From Seriola aureovittata (lineage: Eukaryota > Chordata > Actinopteri > Carangiformes > Carangidae), in the NCBI RefSeq assembly GCF_021018895.1, contig NC_079381.1, forward strand, positions 7,528,001-7,592,000: 64,000 nucleotides of DNA. The letters run 5' to 3'. Under the pieces are notes generated by a model. It was not told where the DNA came from. It worked only from the letters and a program-made list of their open reading frames with translations, and made no database searches. The first letter of the stretch is position 1. Every line of letters starts with the position of its first letter. Below are positions 58,601-64,000 of this stretch, one piece after another. Made by a program: the position numbers and the translations under genes.

Positions 58601-60193
58601 AATATCAGAGGGCAGCAGAATCATTTTCCATCCCGTGACACAAATTGGGCTGACTTCAATAGTTGATGCAAGCTGAAATGTGGGGATTGTTGTCCAAAGG
58701 GCTGTTCATCTGGTAATGATGGGCAATTATACTGATGCTTAGAATGAAAGCTTGGCAGCTTCAGTGTCATAATGGTGCTTCACATGCAAAATAAGAGATC
58801 CAAAGCTTCAAAAAGCAGCAGCAGTGTTTTCCTGGATGTTACTGTGATGTTTTTATTGTTTTTATGGCTAGAACCATTTGTTGGTATATTGATCATTTTA
58901 GTGGCAAGTCTTCATGCTAATTAAATATCCTATATTTCTTTTTTTTTATATACTCAACACAAATTGAAACTTGCATTGTATCCAATGAACCACTGACCTC
59001 AGTTTTATGTGACAAAACAATAGTGACATTATATAACAAAGTATGATGCATGGAGTTGTAAGAAAAAGAATGGCTGTTTTAAAAAAATGTCTTTCTGTTG
59101 AAATACAACCTGAGAGTTCATATGTTGAACAAGGCCATAATTGCTGAAGCAATTTGTTCCTACATTTCTTTTTCTATTGCATGTGTTTCTATATATATAT
59201 AAAGCTTTAGCCTTTTGAATTATTGCAGTAGTTTCATTATCACAACACTGCAAGAACTGTACCCATTGTTAAACAGGGATGCCTGGATAATGAATTCTTT
59301 GTGCAGTCAAGCCTGTCAGCAGCCATTTAAATTGCTTCGTGATCAGCTTTCCCCATTGACTATGACAGAACTTTCATTCCAAAATGTGAAGAGTCCAAAA
59401 AAAAAAAAAAAGGTCCAAAAATTGTGAATATCTTCCAGCAGAAAATTAGGATTTGTCGCCTCATTCATATGCAAGTTTGTTCAAATGAAACAATTTTATC
59501 TGACAGTAACACATTAATTATTGCAATAATCATTTACCAGGGCAGAAATCAGTTTTAAGGTTTCTTCAATATTGAAGAGTTTAGTCATTGGAACAATGCT
59601 CTGGTCCACCCTTCTGGCATAAATTGTAACTACAAGATGTGAAAATTTACATTTCAATATTAATTCAATATTGTTGAATTTATATGCTTATTTTATTATC
59701 ATTGCTATTATATCAGTGTGGCTGCAGTTCCACATTCATTCATGGAGTTCCTTTAATTTCCACATTCTCAACCCTGTGCAGTTTATGTGCTGTGTCCATG
59801 ATCAATCCATTTATCAGGGAATTTGTCCTTAAAGGATGTTTTTAAAGTGTAGAATGAGCCACAAGTACAGATATGAAGGTCAGCTGGTGGAAGTTAGATA
59901 ATTTCCTGTCAAACACTTGTGTACAAGTGAGACTTTCAGCAACTCTGAGTTATATGAAATGGAAATGTGGAAAGCCTCTGTGAATAATGAATGAAGCACC
60001 CTGAATGATGGGTAGAAAGAAAACTCATGGCAGCACCCACTTCCTTCATCAAGTCACTGGATCAATAAACATTAGTTTGCATGGCGATAAATAATCTCAA
60101 ATTTGAAACATGCGTGATCATAAATAATAATAGGGAATAAATTTAATCTGTATATTTAAATTACTGTGAGGCAGAGATGTCATGTACAAAAGT
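55640..60193. other. Intergenic spacer downstream of pigo
   Basis: AT-rich sequence with A runs near 56353-56369 and 59396-59412. A GC-richer stretch at about 57600-57800 contains ATGGCCGCCACAAG and has the look of a degraded interspersed repeat. No gene is supported up to the possible pigo poly(A) signal. Confidence 0.5.
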
Positions 60194-61852
60194 TTTATTA
60201 CATTTTTCACAGATTGTAAAATCATTTGAATTAATCAGTTATTTATATATTAAACATTTTAAAAACAGAAAAAAAAAAAAATGTGCCCCCTCATCACACA
60301 ACCAAGCCAAACCATCACTTGAGCTGAGGTCACTACAGCAGTCGCTCTACATGACCAATTACTCCTTTTATAACAGCCTGAGGAATGCAGTACTATTGCA
60401 TTATAGCTAATTCAACCTGAGCTCAACATCCCATTCAATACCATGCATTAGCTAATGAGCTTTAGCTGCTGACTACAGCTGCAGAACAGTAACAGATCTT
60501 ACACCGGAGACTGACTCAGATGTCCTGTAGAAATAAATTCACTGACAGTGTTTCTGGAGGTCCTGGATTTAATGGCCCTGCTAAATTAATGACATCATAC
60601 ACGAAAAAAGGCATTTGTTAAAGCTAGGCACCTATTCCAGGGACAAGGTGAATGAGGCCCAATTAAGACAATAGTTCCATTTGAGATTAGAAAATGAAAA
60701 ATCAGTGATTTAAAAAATCTTAATTATAAATAGACATTAGAGTTAGGAATCAGAAAAAATAAAAGACCATGAGAGAGTAAGTACCAGAAACTGTAAAAAA
60801 AAAAAAAATTATAATAACAGCACTGTAATAAAGTATGAATTGGCAGTAATCAGATGCACTGGGTATTTCAACATCTTGAAAATACAAAACATAAAAAAAA
60901 AAAAAAAAAAAAGGAAAACTTCCTCCAGCAGACACTTAAATGACATGCTGTAATGCACTTGGATGGATCTCGTCAAATGGAGTTGACCTGCTTTACGAAA
61001 TGATAATAAAGTAGCTCCAGACGTTGGGTTCAGTTTCTGCAGTCAGACGCTGAACCTTCACCTGCTCATTAGTTCTACGTCACTGTGGGAAAACAGTCAG
61101 CTTAATTTAATTGTCAAAGTCTTCCTTCCATAGCTGCTTTTTATATCACATTCAACCGTCAGTTTGGCCACTCTGTTGCACATAAGTGTAACATCAGCCT
61201 CAGTTATGAGGTGGGGAAAAAAAACCCCAGATACTAAAAGGCCAATTTTGTTTCAATACTGAGGTTATTAGCCAGCTGTGACAGGCCTGTAGCTTGTGTA
61301 AACTGTATGTATTTAGTGAAGCTTTTTAACTGCTTCACTAAGAACCACTTGCAAGACTGTGTGGCTTGTTGAGCTTGGAAAGTTTCATCCATCAAGTTAG
61401 AAAACAGGAGTTTAGGAGAAACATTCAGTAACTACTATTCTCTCCCTAATCACATACAACTCTGGACCTCAAAGGCCTTTAACCCTCTTCATATTTGTGC
61501 GGTGCTTTACAACCTTTATCCAAAAACACTATCAAAAAAAAAAAAAAAAAAAAAATGGAAGAAAAAAAAATGTCCAGATGCTCAGAGTTCGTTCAGTCCA
61601 ACATTTGATGTCCTAAAGTCCTTCTGGCTGAAAACGAGGCAGGCCTCAGTGTCAGTAACATAGCCCTCAAGAGAGTTACAGTAAGAGGCGACCTCACATG
61701 ACATGTTTGTGGGGATCCTTATGTTAGACACCGATGGCAATGTTTCCATATAAAAACTTTACAGTGACCACCATGTCCGTTTTTCTCTGTGGCACGGTGA
61801 GCTCACGGTGGGCGTCTGTGATAAAGCAGCAGCAGCAGCACCAGTGCCGTCG
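60194..61852 (-). other. Probable pigo 3' UTR
   Basis: No other gene is seen between the pigo stop and about 60.2 kb. On the minus strand an ATTAAA lies at 61111-61106. The nearest AATAAA I find is at 60199-60194, giving a UTR of 0.7 or 1.65 kb. The region contains long A runs on the plus strand (61534-61555 and 60894-60912). Which signal is used cannot be told from sequence. Confidence 0.35.
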
Positions 61853-61982
61853 CTACCTGGATGCATCAGGGATGATTCTCTTAAACCAGCGGCCCACGGC
61901 TACGTCTACTCTCAACACTAATGTGACCCCGATCAGCAGAGACACGCTGCTCACCAGGAACCCTGAGGCCTCAAACATTAAC
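61853..61982 (-). CDS. pigo: pigo last coding exon with stop
   Basis: The acceptor is TCTCCTTTCAG ending at 61983; the stop TAG is at 61855-61853. It completes Lys and encodes 42 residues starting LMFEASGFLVSSVSLLIGVT, the final membrane segment, and ending in the basic tail RWFKRIIPDASR. Mammalian PIGO ends similarly with [20 protein letters not shown] and a basic RWF-like tail. A CAG trinucleotide run (61826-61839 on the plus strand) lies just past the stop in the 3' UTR. Confidence 0.95.
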
Positions 61983-62274
61983 CTGAAAGGAGAAAAAAAC
62001 CCTTTGAAATCTGTATTTTTCAAAAAAAAGTGACACAATACTAGCAGCAAATATTTTTCAGAATTAAAATTGTTTGGAAACAATCTATATCAGTATTCAT
62101 GCAACTGAAAAAAACAAACACAATAACGTTTCAAAAAAGATAAGAATTCCGGATGTATATTCCACAGTGTAAAAGTCCTGTATTCACCAATGTAAATTCA
62201 CTGAACTGTGAGTTATACTGCGTTCATATCCTCAGTGAGTTTGTGTGAGATGGAAAATCCATTCAGGCACTTAC

Positions 62275-62345
62275 TTGGGTGCGAAAACCTTCCACACCAT
62301 TAGGTGTCTCCTGAGGATAGCAGCTGCACAGACTGAAGCAAAGAC
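62275..62345 (-). CDS. pigo: pigo penultimate coding exon
   Basis: A 71-nt exon. The acceptor is TGCTCTATCACAG ending at 62346, and the donor is AA|GTAAGT at 62274. It encodes VFASVCAAAILRRHLMVWKV then FAP and two bases of Lys. The motif ILRRHLMVWKVFAPK is almost invariant in PIGO and fixes the identity. It is too short for an ORF scan. It forms the loop between the last two hydrophobic segments. Confidence 0.96.
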
Positions 62346-63257
62346 CTGTGATAGAGCAGAGGAACTGAGTGCTGTGATGTGATACACATTGAAAGAGTGG
62401 AACTGAGCCAAAGACATAAAAAAAAAAAACAATAGAATAAAAACTGAACATCACAGAAAAATGTGACTTTGTCCCAACTCATAGATTGATAATTTGAACT
62501 AGACATTTTAATTTGATGACCAAACACACAATAACAGATGACAATTGTGCCACTGCAATGTGTTTAATTACACAGCCTGAGACATCTCTTGGTCTATGGT
62601 CGCACCTGTGCTCCGTGAATAAAGAGGTAGCGTGTTGAGAGTTGTAGGAGAGCAGAACTGAACTGCTGGGGGTTTTCTCTCAGTCTCATCTCCATCACAG
62701 CGTCCTCGCCTTCTTCCCCACAAGCTCTTCCTCCTCTGCTGCCACGTACCTCGCACACCAGGGGCCAGAACAGCAGCAAGGGACAACCCACTGACGACAA
62801 TCAGACATGGACACAGAGGGACATATTACGACACTCGTATTGAGACAAAATGTTAACCCACGATGACATTTTTTATGATTTCAACTTTACACCAAATAGA
62901 AATTTAAATGTTCTCTAACATGAAGTTAAAAGTGAAATTTTTATCTGTAAATCAGTTAAATTTATACTGACAGGCTATTATTTTATTTTTTTTTTTTTTT
63001 AATAAATAACGAGTATGCATTGCTTTTATTTTTAATAAGTAGTCACAATAATAAAGGCATTTTAACTTTGGTACTTTAATTTGTATTCCAGTTCTGTGTT
63101 GTATTGCACTTTGTCTTATGTCCCAGCAGAATCCTTTTACTTTTGCAGATGCAACCATCTTTTTCCTATTTCCATCATCCACTTAATAAAAGATCATGAT
63201 TGATGAATTGTATTAAACTCACTAGCAGCTTTGTTTGTCATTTGTCTGGTAAACTAC
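62346..63257 (-). other. Short pigo introns
   Basis: The two introns of 260 bp (62346-62605) and 467 bp (62791-63257) flank the 62606-62790 exon. The larger carries a T run at 62987-63000. No repeat family or second gene is recognised in either. Confidence 0.7.
62606..62790 (-). CDS. pigo: pigo coding exon
   Basis: A 185-nt exon. The acceptor is GATTGTCGTCAG ending at 62791, and the donor is CACAG|GTGCGA at 62605. It completes Val and encodes GCPLLLFWPLVCEVRGSRGG, an acidic/basic loop, then MEMRLRENPQQFSSALLQLS and TRYLFIHGAQ. MEMRLR and the ALLQL...KYLFI region match mammalian PIGO. A GAG|GTACGT sequence inside the exon (about 62751) resembles a donor, but the family continues through it, so I read it as coding. 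The loop is shorter than the one I remember in mammals. Confidence 0.95.
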
Positions 63258-63461
63258 CTGCAAACAGGATGTGTGAAGCAAATGTGTTGAGGGTAACCAG
63301 TGAGGCAGGCAGTATGGTGCCTGTGTGTCCATCAGGGAATCCCACAAAGGCAGCGCCCCACTGGATGGAGGGGAAGGTGGGAAGGTGACCTGTGGCATGG
63401 AAGAACTGGGTGGCAGCCAGGGACCACATCACTATTGGAGTCCAGGGCACATTAAAGCCGC
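63258..63461 (-). CDS. pigo: pigo coding exon
   Basis: A 204-nt exon. The acceptor is TTGTTTCCTCAG ending at 63462, and the donor is GCAG|GTAGTT at 63257. It completes Gly and reads GFNVPWTPIVMWSLAATQFF HATGH, then FPSIQWGAAFVGFPDGH, then LPASLVTLNTFASHILFA. The Ala-Thr-Gln...ATGH...FP-I-W...AAFVGFP pattern is a PIGO signature in the membrane domain. It contains two membrane segments and a conserved lumenal or loop stretch. Phases on both sides fit. Confidence 0.96.
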
Positions 63462-63582
63462 CTGAGGAAACAATGAGTAAAAGGTTAAAGAACAAGGAGC
63501 ATGTCAATACTAATAATTGTTGTGACTGAAAAAGAGGCAAAGGAAGCGCAAAACAAAAGATGTGTGATTTTGAATATCTTAC

Positions 63583-64000
63583 CAGTATATGTCCCATGTA
63601 GGCCACTGAGGGTAGTGGAGGAGGCCTGAATGTGTAACAGGGCTCCCATTTCTAGCAGCAGCAGAAGGAAAGACAGAGCCATGCCCTCTGGGTGCAGCAG
63701 CAGCAAACCAATTCCCAGCAGGCCGCAGAACAGCAGCAACGGGGCAGAGTATACAGTTCCAAGCCCGTAAGCCTCCACTGCAGGCCCGCTGTCCACCTCG
63801 CTGCCCCTGCTCAGCTCTCCATCGTCCAGGGAACGACGCATGCGCTGGTAGATCTGGGGGATGAGGTGGTGCAGTTCGGCTTGGGGGCTGATGCCGGTGC
63901 TGGCTCGGTAGCGGGGCGGGGGTAGGGAAGAACCTCTGGCTGTAGCTGCAGCCCTGGTCTTCACGAACACAGTGAGAGGGTCTAGCCAGATCAGAAACAG
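63583..64000 (-). CDS. pigo: pigo coding exon (partial, cut by window edge)
   Basis: Open in one frame from the window edge down to the donor ACTG|GTAAGA at 63582 (139 codons plus one base). It begins LFLIWLDPLTVFVKTRAAAT, then has a hydrophilic stretch (QAELHHLIPQIYQRMRRSL, acidic and Ser-rich) followed by two hydrophobic segments: VYSAPLLLFCGLLGIGLLLL and GMALSFLLLLLEMGALLHIQ. It ends ASSTTLSGLHGTYTG. Whether the exon starts within a few bases of 64000 or beyond cannot be seen. This hydrophilic loop is the least conserved part of the section. Confidence 0.93.

Larger units (their letters stand above)
60194..64000 (-). other. pigo: pigo gene, 5' part beyond the window
   Basis: Gene-level entry. 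PIGO is the GPI ethanolamine phosphate transferase 3 of the ER membrane. With PIGF it adds ethanolamine phosphate to the third mannose of the GPI anchor precursor, the group later joined to protein (family knowledge). Five coding exons here give the last 335 residues, with continuous phase and GT-AG introns. They hold only the multi-spanning C-terminal region; the N-terminal alkaline-phosphatase-like catalytic domain lies beyond position 64000. The match to remembered mammalian PIGO is strong (for example ILRRHLMVWKVFAPK, WGAAFVGFP, NTFASHILFAVGCPLLL). Both flanking genes map to human 9p13. The 3' limit is set by the best poly(A) signal found and is uncertain. Confidence 0.93.

Noticed and set aside
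62748..62755. Donor-like GAG|GTACGT inside a pigo exon
   Set aside because: The reading frame continues into MEMRLRENPQQF, which is conserved in PIGO and followed by a good donor at 62605, so no splice is needed here.
63692..63925. 77-codon plus-strand Gln-rich frame
   Set aside because: Antisense shadow of the leucine-rich pigo membrane segments.

Overview
The window is vertebrate nuclear DNA, most likely from a percomorph teleost fish. The genes are split into short exons with GT-AG introns. The spacer and introns are AT-rich, with CA/GT and AT microsatellites and long poly-A/T runs. Several interspersed repeats resemble ones I know from many ray-finned fish genomes. There are no operons, CRISPR arrays, phage or bacterial mobile elements. 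The species cannot be named from this sequence.

Two protein-coding genes can be supported, both on the minus strand and both cut by a window edge. (1) phf24 (PHD finger protein 24, also called GINIP or KIAA1045) covers about 1-28.7 kb. I reconstructed a probable non-coding first exon (28.3-28.7 kb) and seven coding exons at 17.22-16.80, 15.02-14.84, 10.27-10.20, 8.37-8.17, 7.21-7.04, 1.96-1.88 and 0.039-0.001 kb. The reading phase is continuous across all of them. They encode 392 residues plus part of the next codon; the last ~20 residues, stop and 3' UTR lie beyond position 1. (2) pigo (GPI ethanolamine phosphate transferase 3) occupies 61.85-64.0 kb. Only its last five coding exons (335 residues of C-terminal membrane region) are present; the catalytic part lies beyond position 64000.

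Between them, about 28.75-60.2 kb is a 31 kb spacer with no convincing protein-coding exon. It holds two decayed Tc1-like transposase fragments (37.8 and 40.3 kb), a small inverted-repeat element flanked by TTAA (40.4-40.8 kb, relatives at 6.4 and 35.0 kb), an AT-rich inverted-repeat element (53.6-54.1 kb), a ~95 bp AT alternation (55.5 kb) and several fish-type repeats. Unique, non-repetitive islands in this spacer and in the phf24 introns could be conserved regulatory DNA, but that needs cross-species alignment.

The two genes do not form a pathway. PHF24 is a neuronal G-alpha-i-binding adaptor and PIGO is an ER enzyme of GPI-anchor synthesis. Both map to human 9p13, so their proximity is conserved synteny. 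The most interesting points are a fully canonical EF-hand loop in this phf24, an in-frame 78-nt phf24 exon with a weak donor that could be a cassette exon, and paired REST-like half-sites in the probable phf24 first exon. I found no evidence of a previously undescribed system.
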